DNA of 64,000 nucleotides from CAZSBB01 sp964605235 (GTDB lineage Bacteria > Planctomycetota > Phycisphaerae > Phycisphaerales > Phycisphaeraceae), in contig CAZSBB010000002.1 in the NCBI GenBank assembly GCA_964605235.1, forward strand, positions 62,001-126,000, read 5' to 3'. Shown in pieces: positions 47,253 through 59,700 of this stretch; within the stretch, counting starts at the first letter, position 1; every line of letters begins with the position of its first letter. The notes beneath the pieces were generated by a model. That model was not told the origin of the DNA. It ran no database searches and saw only the letters and a program-made list of their open reading frames with translations. The translations under genes and the position numbers were made by a program.

Positions 47253-49514
47253 TCAGCGGGGAAAGAAACGCTCCAGCGCCTGGTCGAGCGCTTTTTCCGA
47301 ACCCAGTTGCAGCAGGACGAGACTGTTGAACGCCTGCTCCAGACCGCGGAAATTGACGGTCAGGCTGCCGATCTCCTGGCGCTGTCCGCGCACGCCCACG
47401 CCGGTGGTCACCACGCGGCAGTTGACGCCGTCGGGCCCGGGGATCAGGTCCAGCCGGAGCATGCTGTATTCCAGATCGCTGAGCGCTTCGAACAGATTGC
47501 GGCGCACCTGGGCGAGTTTGGGATCCGTCACCAGCGGCGACCCGCCCTGCGCCAGCACCTCGCTGAGCCAGGTGCTGTCGGTGATCTGCAGGCGCGCTTT
47601 GCCGGGCGCGGAAAACAGGTAGCCGTCGCCCAGGGCGAAGCGCTGCTTGCGGTCCAGGTCGATGGTCAGCGGGATGCGCCCGTAGAACCGCCCATCGGTC
47701 GCCACGCGCTTGAGATCCATTTTGTCGAGGTATGGCTGCAGGGGCAGATTCTCCACGTACACATCGAAGCTGAGGCGGCGCTCGCTGGGGTCCAGCCGCA
47801 GCGCATGCACCGCCAGCGTGCCGTCTTCCGGCGTGCGCCAGCGCATGCGTTCGAGAAAGATGTTGCTTTCGTGGTCGATGCGCAACGCCAGTTCGCCTTG
47901 CTGAAGATCGACCGTGCCCAGATGCAGCAAAGCAAAATTGAGGCGCTGCTGGCTGGGTGTGCGCGGCGGCCAGAGGTTGTCGAAGGTGATGGTCCCGTTG
48001 CCGCCGGTGCAGCGCAGGTCGTATTGCTGACTCGCCAGCGCCAGATCGGTCAGTCGCAGCGCCAGTTGTGGACGCAGTTGCGTGCCCGCCAGGTCGATGA
48101 TGCCTGTGAGCCCCACCTGCCCCGTCACTTGCATGGACGCCAGCGTCGGTGTGCGGGCCAGCAGTTCACCGAACAGTCCCTCGGTCGCGCTGGTGGGGGG
48201 TAGTTCCAACTGCACCTGGCCCGTCTGCGTTGCCAGGGCGTAGTTCAACGCAGCGTGCAACGCTGCTGCGGGAGTGATGGGCCAGTCGGCGGCGGCGCTG
48301 AGCACGCCATCGTCAAGGCTGACGGTCCCCTGCAACGCCGGCAGCGCCAGTTTGCCCACCCTGGCGATCGCGATGGTCAAGCTACCCGGCATTTTCTCCG
48401 ACTGGTTGCAGCGCAGCGGCAGGTCCAGCGCCATGCCCGCCAGTTGCAGCGGCCAACCTGACGCGCTGGGAACCGATGCGGCGGCATCCGCGATCTGCAG
48501 CCGGGCGTCCATCTGCCAGTTGGTTGGTGTCGCTGCAGTCGATGTCTGTTGGGCAGTGCCCCCGAAATGGACCTGCCCAAGCGTCAGCGTCGCAGCCTCC
48601 ACCGAACCACGCATGGGCGTCACGCTGTCCACCCGCCATTCGAACTGCTGCTGGTTCGGGGCAAGTCGCAGCACGCCTTGGCCGGCAAGCTGGGGCTCAT
48701 GCCAGGTGACGCCGCCGGGCAATGCCAAGGTGCCCGCACGTTGCCACTTCGCCTGCCAATTGATTTCATCCAGCGGCCCCGCGGCGGCAAAATCCCATTG
48801 CCCCACGCCCGGCGACATCCCCGCACTGGTCACCTGCAGGGTCAGCGGGGCTGCGGCATCCGCCCGCGCCAGCTCGCAGCGCAACCAGTCGGCATGTTCA
48901 CGCGCCGCGAGCAACTGGGGCGCCAATTTCACCAGCAGACGCCCGGTCGCGGGGTCATGCGCCACATCGGCGCGCCAGGTCAAGCCGCCGGCCGACAGCT
49001 CCGCTTGTCCCTGCAGGCCGGCGGCGTCTGATGTCAGCGCGGCGTTCAGGTCCACCCGCACCGGCACTGGCAAGCCCAGTACCTCAACGCGGCAGGCTTC
49101 CAACACGATGCGGGAGATGGGCAGGGCGCCGGATGACGTCGAACTGCTCGTGGTTGGCAACAACGTCGACAGATCGAGCGCGCCATCGACCACCTGCAGC
49201 CGCAGTTGCCCGCCGGTCAGCCGTAATGTTTCCACCCGCCCCGCCTGCAGGCCGCGCCAGTCGTAGCGGGCTTCAAGCCAGGGCAGGATCAGCGTGCCCG
49301 CCTCATTCAGCCGCAGGTTGGTGATCACCGCGCGGCGGGGCGTCACCTGAGTCAGCTCAAACCGGCAATTCGGATAGCCCGCCTGCACCAGCGCCTGCTG
49401 GAGTTGTCGCGTCACCACCGCCGGCAGCGCCCAGACGTACAACGCCAAACCCGCCAGCGCCAGCAGAGCGAGCAGCAGACCACAGCGGAACAGGATGCGA
49501 AACAGCCGGCGCAT
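47253..49514 (-). CDS. ydbH: YdbH-family AsmA-like intermembrane lipid transport protein
   Basis: 753 residues. One N-terminal membrane helix (about 8-30, CGLLLALLALAGLALYVW) anchors a very long periplasmic beta-rich part of the AsmA/TamB-like repeating groove type. The C-terminal third carries YdbH landmarks (LPLQPYLDKMDLKRVATDG, FYGRIPLTIDLDRK, ALSDLEYSMLRLDLIPGPDG). In E. coli, YdbH with TamB and YhdP moves phospholipid to the outer membrane. ynbE follows 30 bases on. The start could also be 49523; no clear ribosome site separates them. Confidence 0.85.
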   Translation of the reverse strand: MRRLFRILFRCGLLLALLALAGLALYVWALPAVVTRQLQQALVQAGYPNCRFELTQVTPRRAVITNLRLNEAGTLILPWLEARYDWRGLQAGRVETLRLTGGQLRLQVVDGALDLSTLLPTTSSSTSSGALPISRIVLEACRVEVLGLPVPVRVDLNAALTSDAAGLQGQAELSAGGLTWRADVAHDPATGRLLVKLAPQLLAAREHADWLRCELARADAAAPLTLQVTSAGMSPGVGQWDFAAAGPLDEINWQAKWQRAGTLALPGGVTWHEPQLAGQGVLRLAPNQQQFEWRVDSVTPMRGSVEAATLTLGQVHFGGTAQQTSTAATPTNWQMDARLQIADAAASVPSASGWPLQLAGMALDLPLRCNQSEKMPGSLTIAIARVGKLALPALQGTVSLDDGVLSAAADWPITPAAALHAALNYALATQTGQVQLELPPTSATEGLFGELLARTPTLASMQVTGQVGLTGIIDLAGTQLRPQLALRLTDLALASQQYDLRCTGGNGTITFDNLWPPRTPSQQRLNFALLHLGTVDLQQGELALRIDHESNIFLERMRWRTPEDGTLAVHALRLDPSERRLSFDVYVENLPLQPYLDKMDLKRVATDGRFYGRIPLTIDLDRKQRFALGDGYLFSAPGKARLQITDSTWLSEVLAQGGSPLVTDPKLAQVRRNLFEALSDLEYSMLRLDLIPGPDGVNCRVVTTGVGVRGQRQEIGSLTVNFRGLEQAFNSLVLLQLGSEKALDQALERFFPR

Positions 49515-49600
49515 GATGAACATTGAAGGCGAAGCACGCCGCGTTCTCAAGCTCAGGGAACGAAAGAAACCGCGCTCCGCCGCAGCACGGGGCCGCGGCG

Positions 49601-50092
49601 CTATGCTTCCTTCCCCGGTTCCTCGGCACGCGGGCTTGTCGCCTGCTGACGATATTTCTCACCCACCGCCAGTTCCCAGCCGGGATGATCGCGGGCGATG
49701 GGCAGGTCGCGGAACTCGCTGCGGCAGCGATAGCACACCAGGCAGCGCGAGGTGAAGAAGAACACCAGCAGATCGATCAGCGCCACCAGCACCAGCACGC
49801 CCAGGGCGAGCTTCAGTTGACCGTGGCCGTAGAGGATCATGGAGAAGACCACCGCGGCGGCGACGATCAGGAAGCCGGTCACCTGCGGAAAGTCCTTGCG
49901 CATGAACAGCTCCCGGCAGCCACACACCGGACAGCGCCGCAGGTGCTTGTCATCCTGAAAGGCTTCGTCCCAGTTGAGCGAAACCTGGGGCCCCGCGCCC
50001 CGGGGATCCTTCACCACCGCCGGCGGCGACTTGAGCGGGACTTCCACGCTGTACAGCGGCTGACGATCCTGAGTCCGCAGCAAGATACGCAT
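49601..50092 (-). CDS. Membrane protein with paired Cys motifs (zinc-ribbon type)
   Basis: 163 residues. N-terminal soluble part, then CPVCGCRELFMRKDFPQ near residue 55, two hydrophobic helices separated by a short charged turn (TGFLIVAAAVVFSMILYG and LALGVLVLVALIDLLVFFF), then TSRCLVCYRCRSEFRDLP. The two CxxC pairs flank the helices and can only form one site if both ends are cytoplasmic. Function unknown; a planctomycete-type family. The start at 50092 has AAGGA seven bases upstream. Confidence 0.7.
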   Translation of the reverse strand: MRILLRTQDRQPLYSVEVPLKSPPAVVKDPRGAGPQVSLNWDEAFQDDKHLRRCPVCGCRELFMRKDFPQVTGFLIVAAAVVFSMILYGHGQLKLALGVLVLVALIDLLVFFFTSRCLVCYRCRSEFRDLPIARDHPGWELAVGEKYRQQATSPRAEEPGKEA

Positions 50093-50314
50093 CGGCCCAT
50101 CCTTCTCCACTCCCCCGCGACCTCACCCGATCCTTTCGTCCAGCCCAGGCATTCTGGGCATCGGCTGGTCCGGCACTGCAGGCGATATTGCATCATCTGC
50201 GGAGGTTTTGAGCAACCGGGTTTATGGGTTTATCGGCAAGAAAGGTGAGGTTTCTATTCTGATGGCGGAAGGCTGGGTTTCACGTACGTTCGGCAACCCC
50301 CCGAGGATTGGCGG

Positions 50315-50638
50315 TCAGCCCTCGGATGGCTCGATGGTGACCGTCAGGCCCACGCAGGCGAACTGGTCGCGGTAGAGTTCCGCCCGCTCCTGATGGGTGG
50401 TCAGCAGCAGGGTGACCCCGGTTTCGTGGGCTTCGAGCGTCCGCCGCACCGCTTCCTTTTCATTCAGTGGCGTCAGCATCACGATGCTGGAAACCACATG
50501 TTCGATGGTGTTTTCATCATCATTGTGCAGCAGCACCCGCCACGGCGGCAGCAGTTGGGGCTTGTGCCTGGGCTTGGCGGGCTCAGGGCGCTCGGTGGAT
50601 GAAGTGGTGGAAGCAGGTTGATCAGCTGGACTGCTCAT
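50315..50638 (-). CDS. clpS: ATP-dependent Clp protease adaptor ClpS
   Basis: 107 residues. Delivers N-degron substrates to ClpAP/ClpCP. Seen: disordered N-terminal 35 residues, then PPWRVLLHNDDENTIEHVVS with the Asn-Asp of the N-degron pocket, EAVRRTLEAHETGVTLLLTT with the pocket His, and AELYRDQFACVGLTVTIEP. The start at 50638 follows GGGAGG directly; the long upstream extension would run back across the terminator of the giant gene. No clpA or clpC is adjacent. Confidence 0.92.
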   Translation of the reverse strand: MSSPADQPASTTSSTERPEPAKPRHKPQLLPPWRVLLHNDDENTIEHVVSSIVMLTPLNEKEAVRRTLEAHETGVTLLLTTHQERAELYRDQFACVGLTVTIEPSEG

Positions 50639-50671
50639 ACGACCTCCCGGCTCCATGGTAGTCGCAAACGT

Positions 50672-50716
50672 AGCTAAAACAAGACGGCGGCGGCACGGAA
50701 ACCGCGCCGCCGCCGT
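50672..50716 (-). terminator. Rho-independent terminator after the giant surface-protein gene
   Basis: On the minus strand: ACGGCGGCGGC, an 11-base loop, GCCGCCGCCGT, then CTTGTTTTAG. The 11-bp perfect GC-rich stem and U-rich tail lie 35 bases after the stop codon and before clpS, separating the two genes. Confidence 0.88.
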
Positions 50717-50750
50717 GGATGGTTGGACTGCTCGCCGCACCGCCGGGGCA

Positions 50751-53700
50751 TCAGCTGAGCCAGCGGATGAGGTTGGCGCGGGCATCAAGCTGCCCGATGG
50801 GGAACTCCGCCGAGCCGGGGCCGGACCACAGGTGCGCGGTGCCCAGCGTATGGGCCGCGAGCAGGTCCACGCTGAACGAACCGGCGCCCGAAACCATCAG
50901 GCTCAGCAGGCCATAGCTCTGCGTGTTGACGGTCGCGTTGTTGTTGTCCGGGTCGTCGGCGATGGTGACGCGCTTGGTGTGGTTCAGACCCAGCGTATGG
51001 CCCAGTTCATGCGCCGTCACGAAGGCGATCGCCTGGCTGTACTGATTGAGCGCCAGGTCAGCGTCTTCCACCTGCGTAACGTTGCTGAAGTTCTGGGCAA
51101 AGACCGCGGCACTGTCGGCCTTGTCCATGTTCGCGGTGTCGACCTGGCTGGCGATGCCGTACAGGGCATCCTCGAGCCCGAAGTAGTAACCCTGGCCGAT
51201 GAGCACTTCAGTGACCTGGATGTTCAGGGCGCCGTCGGCGATCGCCTGGGTGGGATCGACGGTGGTGAAGTACAGGCCGCCCGCCGCAGCGTTGAACGCC
51301 GCCAGGAAGTCATTGATCGAAGCCGTGGCGGTGTCGTGCTTGACCACATCCAGCGCCGGGGCTTCGCCGAACAGGTTGACCGAGTCATAGAGGTCCACCA
51401 CGTGGTCCACGATGCCGGTGATGCCGCGTTCGGTGTTGCCGTAGATCAGGGCGTTGCGGTCATCGGCGTCGAAGTTGAACCGCAGGTAGGTGGGATCGAA
51501 GGCATCCACGCTGGCTTCGGCGAATTGGCCTTCCGCCACGAAGTCGAACGTCTCGCCGCCGTCGAAATTCAGGTAGACCAGCTGCTTGGGCAGGTTGGCG
51601 CCCAGTTCGTTGTTGGCGTCGCCGATGGCGTTGCTGACGTAGGCGACGGTGACCTCCGCGGGCAGCCCGGTCGAGCCATTGACCACGCCGTCGAGCAGTT
51701 CATCGGTGGAACTGAGCGTGATGTCCAGGTGGAACTCGGTGTCGAACAAATTCGCAAAGTAATCGTTGTTGTTGGTGTCAAATGCCGGCGAACCAATCAC
51801 GATGAAATAGTCGCCGGTTTCCGGCAGTTCCACCGCCTGGGTCAAATCATCATTGTTGAAGAAGTCATTATCCGCACTGTAGGTGCTGAGCAGTTCAAAG
51901 GTGTCGTCGGCGACATTGGAAGTGCCCTGGCCATCACGCAGGAAGATGCCCATGACCAGACCGAAGTTGAATCCGCCGGTGACAAAAGCATTGGCGCTGA
52001 GGAACTGACCCGCCTGGCCTTCCACGCGGTAGACCTGCACGTCCGCCAGGCCGTCGAGCACACCATCGATGGCGACCGGGCCGGCATCCACCACCGCCGG
52101 CACCGCGGCATCAACCAGAGCGAAGATGAACGGCGAAGCGGTGGCATTTTCCGCCGACACCGCCAGATGCTCGCCGCCTTCCACCCCGTCGCCATCGCCA
52201 TCCAGGATGGTGCCGGCAAAATCTTCACCGGCGGTTTGCACGCCATCCTGATTCATGTCCCGCAGGCTCGAACGCAGGCCGGAGCGGTCGTAAATCGCCG
52301 GGTTGGTGACGCCATCGCCCAGGGTGACCAGGATGATGTCGTCGAAGACGCCGGTGTTCTTGAAGATGCGCAGCACGCCCTGCTCCACGCCTTCATCACT
52401 GACGCGGGTCGTGTACCGCAGGGTGATGTCGTCGAGAATTTCCCCGCCCAGCGTGCTGAGCGTGACCGAGCCGAGCACGTCCGCCGGATCATCCAGCGTG
52501 CCGTCGTTGTCGCCATCGACCGAGAGGGTCAGCGATGCGGTGTTGAGCAGTTCGCTGAAGACGATCTCGATCTCGGTGTTGTTGACCTGACGGGTGCTGA
52601 CCACCGTCGGAGCGCCGAACGGATCGCCATAGGTGCGCATCGGCACGGCATAACCGAAGGTGCCGGTGATTGATTCGGGCAAGCCGTCGGCCGCCACCAG
52701 CGCGGAAGTCCGCCCGGTGGTGCTGCTGCTGTTGGTGACCCGCCCGGAGATGGTGATGCGGCCGATGGTGCTGGCGAGGATGCCGCCGGCTTCGGCGCTG
52801 TCGCGCAGGAGCAGGTCGTTGGAGTTGGGATTGCCCAGGAACAGGCGGTTGTCGGACACGCCGGTGACAAACGGCCCGCTGGCGAGCGTGGGCAGGACGC
52901 CGGCGGCGAGCACGGTGTCGCGCCATTCGTCGAAGCGCGCCATGTCGAGCGAACCGCCGGTGATGATGTCGTCCTCGGTGTTGACGATGCCGTCGTCACC
53001 GATCCACACGCCGTAGAGGAACAGGGCGTCGCGGCTGACGCCGCTGACGGTCAGCGACTTGCCGCTGCCGCCGGTCGCCAGCACACCGCTGGTGACCGAA
53101 CCGAGCATCGCGGTGCCCAACCCTTCGCGGGCGGCGATCAGGCCGGCGTGGTCGCCCTTGACGGTCAGGCGATCCAGCGCGCCCCGCACCATGATGCTGC
53201 TGCCGGCAAGCACGTTGCCGCCGATGCTCACGGACTTGGCGTAGCCGTCGATCGAAATGATGCCGGTGGCGGCGAGATTGCCGGTGACATCCAGCCGATC
53301 GACGGAACCCGTTTCAATCTGGCCGGCGGCGTGGCCGCGCAGGCTCAGGCTGCTCAGGCTGCCCTCGACCTTGATGCGGCTGCCCGCCGCGGCGTCACCC
53401 ATGAAGCTGATGGATTTGCCGGACTGGCCATTGATGATGCCGGCAAAGTTGCCCTTGCCGGTGATGGAGCCCAGGTCCCCCACGATGTCCAGGATGGCGT
53501 CGCCGGTGAACTCGCCCGAGGTGGTGAAGGATTTGAGGCTGGCGCCGCCGATGGCGCCTGCGAAGTTGCCCGAGCGTTGCGTGACCGAGCCGATGGCGCC
53601 CAGGTCGGAGATCAGGCCGGCAAAGTCGCCATTGAGGGTGGCGCGGTCAATGCTGTTGCCGGTGGCGGCGATGCGGCCGGTGAAGGTGTTGCCGGCGGAG

Positions 53701-56700
53701 GGGTTGATGTTGAGGGTCTTGATGCTGTTGGCGACCAGGCCGCGCAGGGCGTCCTGCGTGGTGCCGCGCAGTTCCACGACCTGATCATTGCCGGCAGTGC
53801 TGTCGGCGACGCCGAGCATGCGGCCGGCGGCGTCGAACGCCAGATCGCGCAGGCCGTTGCTGACCGAGCCGGACTCGGTGCGGGCGTTGCTGTCCACGGT
53901 GCCGTTGCCGTTGCCGATCAAGGCGATGTTGACGACCTGCCGCGCGGTGCGGCTCAGGCCGATGAGCTGACCATTCTCGAATTCCAGGCTGCCGATCTCG
54001 ACCGGCTGACCGGTGACGGTGTCGGTGACCACGCCGTGGTCCGCCACCAGCAGGCCGGTGGTCGGATCGATCTCCAGCAGATGCGAACCGTTGGCGTCGG
54101 CGGAGGCGATGAACACGTGGCCGGTGTTGTCCACATCCACGGTCATGCCGCCGACGATGATGCCATTGCCGTCGGCGTCGGCGAGGGTGCTCAGTTGCAC
54201 GAACGCGCCGGTGGTCTGATCGACGATGCCCAGCACGCCGCTGAGCCCGGCGTTGCGGAAGGTCTGGCCGCCGAGGGTCTGGGTTTCATAGCTGAACGCC
54301 TGCACCTGGCCATTGACCCGGCGGAGGGCGAAGGCTTCCAGATCGGTGGTGATGGCGTCGGTGTTGGTGATGGCGACGAAGTTGCCGGTGTTGCTGCCCG
54401 CCAGGTCGGCGGCGGTGAGCCCGATGAGTTGGCCGGCCGCGCCGTTCTTGGTCTGGGCGACGAGATTGCCGTTGCCATCAAAGCCGATGCCGTTGACCAG
54501 CGTTTCATTGCCGTCGAGTTGCATGACGCCGATGACTGCGACCGTGCCGGTGGTGGCGTTGATGGTGACCAGTTCGTCCTGCGTGCCGCCGTTGATGCGA
54601 CGGACCGCATAAAGCGTGCCGGCGTTGTTGACCGCCATGGCGACATAGTCATCCGTCAGCCCGCCGGCATTGAGCAGCACGCCGGGCAGGGCGGAGCTGC
54701 TGGGCCGGGTGGCGAGCACGGAGCCGGTGTTGTTGGGCGTGAGGGAAATCTTGAGCAGGGCGTAACCAGTGGCGGGTGTGGCGGCGCCGCCGGTGCCATC
54801 GCGGTCGTTGGTCAGCGCCAGCAGGTTGCCGCTGTTGTCGAAGGCGAGCTGCTGGATGTTGCCGTCGAAGGTGTTGGCGAAGAGATCGCGGACCACGCCG
54901 ATGGTGGTGATGGCGCCGGTGCCGGCGTTGATTTCGACGAGGGTGTCGACGTTGTTGAGCGTGCGGATCGCCATGATCCGGCCGGTGCTGCTGATCGCCA
55001 GGCCGTGCAGTTCCACGGCATCGTTGGCCATGCCGCCCAGGTTCACCGTGGGCACCAGGCTGTCAATGGTGGCGGTCGCCAGCAGGTTGCCGGCGGCGTC
55101 GAAGTCCATGCCGGTGAGGTTCACCGTCGCGCCGGTCAGCGGATCGATGACGCCCAGTTGCGAAGTGATCGCGCCGGAGTCGGGGTTGAGCCGAATGATC
55201 TGGCCGTTGAGGGCGTCGTAGATGACGGTGTCGTCCGCAGCGCCGCTGCCGTCGATGGCGATCTGGGTGATGCCGGTGCTGCCGGCGGTGCTGAGGGTGC
55301 CAAAGAGCGCGTCGCCGGTGCCGTCGTACAGGTTGGCGGTGGTGATGCTGCCCGCGACGCGGAGCAGGGCGGAGGAGTTGAACGAACCCAGGTCGAGTTG
55401 GCGCACATCGCCGCCGATGACGCCGGCGAAGTTGCCGCCGATGGCGAAGACGGAGGGATCGTTGCGGGTCTTCATCGCCAGGGTGAAGTTGCTGACGCCG
55501 TCGATCCACATGTCGGCGGTGCCGTTGACGCCGTCGCCGGCGAAGGTGACCACGCCGCCGTTCTGCCCGTCGATGTTGATGCCGCTCAGGGGCACGTCAT
55601 CGGCGGTGAGGATGCGGCCGATCTGCACGTTCGGATCATTGGTGGTGATGTCCAGCGTGGCGCGGCCGTCGGAACTGCGGATGAAGATGGAGTCGATGAA
55701 GTCATCGCCCGCAATGCTGTCGAAGATGTCGATGGCGTCAGTGCGGCCACGGGTGGAGAAGGTGATCGTGCCGCCGGCGAGGTTGAGGGTGACCGAGTTG
55801 CCGCTGGTGACGGTGGCGGTCGGGCCGGCGGGGTTGAAGCCCAGGTCGGTCAGGGGGTCGTAATCGAGCGTGCCGATGTTCGCCAGATGACCGGCGCCGA
55901 AAGTGGTCCGGCCGAAGCCGGTGTCCGCCAGGATGTTGCTGGCGGCGTCGGAGTTGGTGGCACGGACGCTGTTGATGGAGCTTTGCCCACCGCCGTCAGG
56001 CAGGGCGCCGCCGCGGTCGAACACCACGCTGTCGTCGTTGGTGCCGAAGAAGCCGTCGGCGCCGACGTCGATGCCCGCCACGAGGTCGCTGCCGACCAGG
56101 CCGTTGCCGCCAGCGCTGAAGGTGCTGATGTCGCCGCGGTACAGCCGGCGGTCAGTGCGGGCGAGCAGGTTCGCCTGCTCGGCGTCGCTCAGGCCATTGG
56201 TCAGGTCGATGTCCACACCGCCGGGGCCCAGCGCCAAGGCGTTGAGGTTGTTGCGCTGGGCGTCGGCGAGGGCGGAACTGCCGAGCACGAAGCCGGAGAC
56301 CACGCTGCTGTTGGTGACGGCATCCTTGGCGGTCAGGGACTTGATGCCGCCGCCGGAGGCGATCAGCGAATTGGTGATGGCGTTGGCGCTGACGGTGCCC
56401 AGTTCCGCCATGAACCCGCCTTCGCCGTTGTCGGCGGTGGTGGGGCCGGTGACGTTGTTGGCGCTGGCGAAGGTCATGTCCCGGCCGGCGCGGGCGCCGA
56501 CCTGAATGATTGAATCGTCGATGTCGCCGGTGACCCGCACGCTGGTCAGGTCGCCGCCCACGGTAATGACCGCGCCGTCCATGGCGCCCAGGGTGAAGGT
56601 CCTGGCGGAGCCGTCCACCTGGGCGTTGCCGCGCATCGTGCCGCGGACGGTCATGGTGGTGAGGCTGCCGGTGACGGTCAGGTGCGCGGGGCTGGCGGTG

Positions 56701-59700
56701 GTGGTGCCGAAGTCGCCGCCCACGCTGACGGAAGCATCGCCGGTGAGATGGAGCTGGCCATCGAAGTCGCCGGCCACATCGAAGCGGGTGGCGCGCTTGC
56801 CGGGTTCGTCGACTTCCAACTCGCCGTTGAAATCACCGCCGACGCGGGCGGAGTTGAGCGTGCCGACTTCAATCATCGCGCCGGCCTGCACGTCGCCGCC
56901 GAGCATGAGCATGCCCAGCTCGTTGGCGATGTCGATCTGCGCTCCGCTGAGGATGTTGCCGTCGAGCCGGAGCGAACTGAGGTTGCGGGCGGCGATGACC
57001 GAGGCCGCGCCCAGGTCGGAGCCGGTGACGGAAATGGTCTTGATGTTGCCGTTGGTGGCGAGCACCTGACCGTTGAGATCACCGCCGCGGATGGTGAAGG
57101 ATTGCAGGTCGCCGTAGGCGGCGGCAACGACGCCGGCTGCGCCCAGATCGCCCTTGGAAATAGTGACGGTGCGGATGCCTTCGCCGGCGGTGATGCGGCC
57201 GGTCAGGTCATTGCCATCGATGGTGGCGCTGCTGAGCAGGCCCAGCACGGAGACGTCGCCGGACATGATGCCCGCCAGGTCGTTGCGGGTGGTGTTGTCG
57301 GCGCGCACGGTCATGCGGCCCAGGTCGCCGAAGATTTCGATGGAGCCGCTGAGCTTGCCATCGACGTTGAGGGTGGACAGGTTGCCCAGCACGCGGAGGC
57401 TGATGCCCAGGTCCGCGCCGTCGTGGGTGCGGTCGGCGCCGACGGTGAGGGTGCGCAGATCGCCGGTGACGAGGAAGGTGTCGCCATTGACGCCGAAGCC
57501 GCGTCCGATGGTCATGGTGCCCACGCTGCCGTCGATGTTCAGGGCGCCGTTGGTGTACTCGCCGCCCAGCTTGAAGGTGTTGAGGGCAGCCAGGCGAGAG
57601 TTGCTGCCGATGATGTCGATGTTGCCCGAGAGGTCGCCCTTGATGTCGATGGAGCCGACCCGGCCGTTGACCAGCAGGTCGCCGTCCATGTTGCCCGCGA
57701 CCTTGAAGGAGCGCAGGTAGCCGTTGGCGCCATGGAGCATGATCTGCGAGTTGTTGAGGATGTTGCCGTTGACCGAGAAGTTGTCCAGCGTGCCGGCGAT
57801 CTGCAGGCGGACATTGTCCATATCGGTGCCGGGCGAGAACTTGCCGATCCTGCCGGTGGTGACGGACAGACCTTCCATGAGGTCGGTGGTGGTGATGGCG
57901 TTGATGGAGTTGGCGAAGTTGATGACGGTGGTGCCGCGAATCTGGTAGGCGGAGACCATGCCCAGGTCGAGGCTGCCGGTCATGGTGACGTTCTGGATCA
58001 GGCCCGCCTGCAGGACGTCGGCGCCATTCTTGCCGTCGCGGTCGCCCAGCGTGCCGCCGGCGCCCAGGACCAGCAGGTCGCTGACGGTGACGCCGACGGA
58101 ATCCGCCAGGAAGGTCGCCAGGTCGTTGAGGGTGTTGGCGTGGACCGCATCGGTTTCGCGGGTGCGGGCGGCCAGCGCGAAGTTGGTGTGGTCGATGGCG
58201 TCGCCCTGGCGCATCCAGATGCGCTGGCCATTGGGCATATCCAGCCGACTGCTGATGAGCTGGACATTGCCCATGAAGGCGGCGGGGCCAAAGACTACAT
58301 CGCGGATGCCATAACCGGTGACGGTGAGGTTGCCGTAGGAACCATTGCCGTTGACGGCGAAGCGGCTGTTGAGCAGACCGAAGGCGGTGCTGTCGTTGAG
58401 GCCGATGGTCAGATCGCCAAAGTTCATGGCGCTGAAGCGCGTGCCCAGAATGCCGCCGCCGGCGCTGATGGTGATGTCGCCGATGCCGGCGGTGCTGTTC
58501 TTGATGTTGTTGCGGCGTTCGAGGTTGGCAGCCGCCGCCCGTTCTTCGTCGCTCAGGTCGTTGTTGTTGTTGTTGTTATTGTTGTTATTGGTGTCATTTT
58601 CGTTCTCGATCTGTTCGAACTCGCCCTGCGTGTCGCGCCGCCATTCCAGGCTGTCCTCGAACTCAAGCGGCATCATGATGTTGGCGTTGACGATGGCGCC
58701 GCCGATCAGATTGATCAAGCCGATGCCCTCGAGGGCGACGATGTTGCCCAGGATGTCGGAATTGCGACCCTGGTTGACGACTTCAAAGATGAAGCCCTCG
58801 GCGAAGATGCCCGCGTGCTGGACGTAGCCGTTGCCGGTTTCCGCCAGGCCTTCGCCGATCTGCACGCGATCAATGTCCGCGGTGGCGTAAATCAGGCCGT
58901 TGATGCCTTCAAAGACGCCGATCTGATTGATGTTGTCAAAGTTGGCGGACACCTGGCCGAGGTAACCCTGGGCAATGATGTTGCCGATGGCGCCATTGGA
59001 GCGCACGGTGCGGATGTTGCCGGCGATGACCGCGTTGTGTTCCTGCACGAAGGGGAAGCCATCGGCGATCACGGCGCGGCGGTTGACGGCGGCGCCGGTG
59101 TGGCTCTTGGGCAGGGCGATGTCGCCCGCCACTGCCAGCAGGTTGATGGACTCAGCGGAGATATTGACCACTTCGCCGCCGGTGGAGTTGATGATGCTGT
59201 CGAACGCGCCGGAGGTGCCGCCGGAGGAACCGGTGCCGCCCGTGCCGCCTGAACCACTGCCGGACCCACCCGTGCCGCCCGTGCCGGTGCCGCCTTCAAA
59301 CGTCTGTTCTTCCTCACCGCCGATGATGCGATAGACATCCACCGGCGTGCCGTCTTCAGAGCGGATGAGCACGCTGAGCGTGGGGACCACTTCCGGTTCG
59401 TTGTTGTTGTTATTGTTGTTATTGCCGGTGTTTTCGTCGGCGACTTCGCCCGGATCGAGCACCGCCGTGCCGGAGCCCAGGACGTTGATCGTGCCGATTT
59501 CCACCGGCCGTCCGTTGCTGTTGGAGTGGGCGACCACTTCCAGGCCGCCGGTGGACGTGACGTTAATCAGCACCGAACCGCCGCTGGAAATGGCGTAAGT
59601 CACCAGCGTGAGCGCGGCGGCGGCGTTAACCGGCTCTTGATCCTGGTTGTTATTGTTGTTTTCGTTGTTGTCGTTGAGTTCCGGATCAACGCCGTTGGGA

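Noticed and set aside
50655..59252. Long plus-strand frames of 672, 1121 and 856 codons
   Set aside because: Antisense to the giant repeat protein, with compositional bias (V-G-A-D-H rich) and no recognisable domains. The minus-strand frame has coherent modules and a zinc-protease motif.
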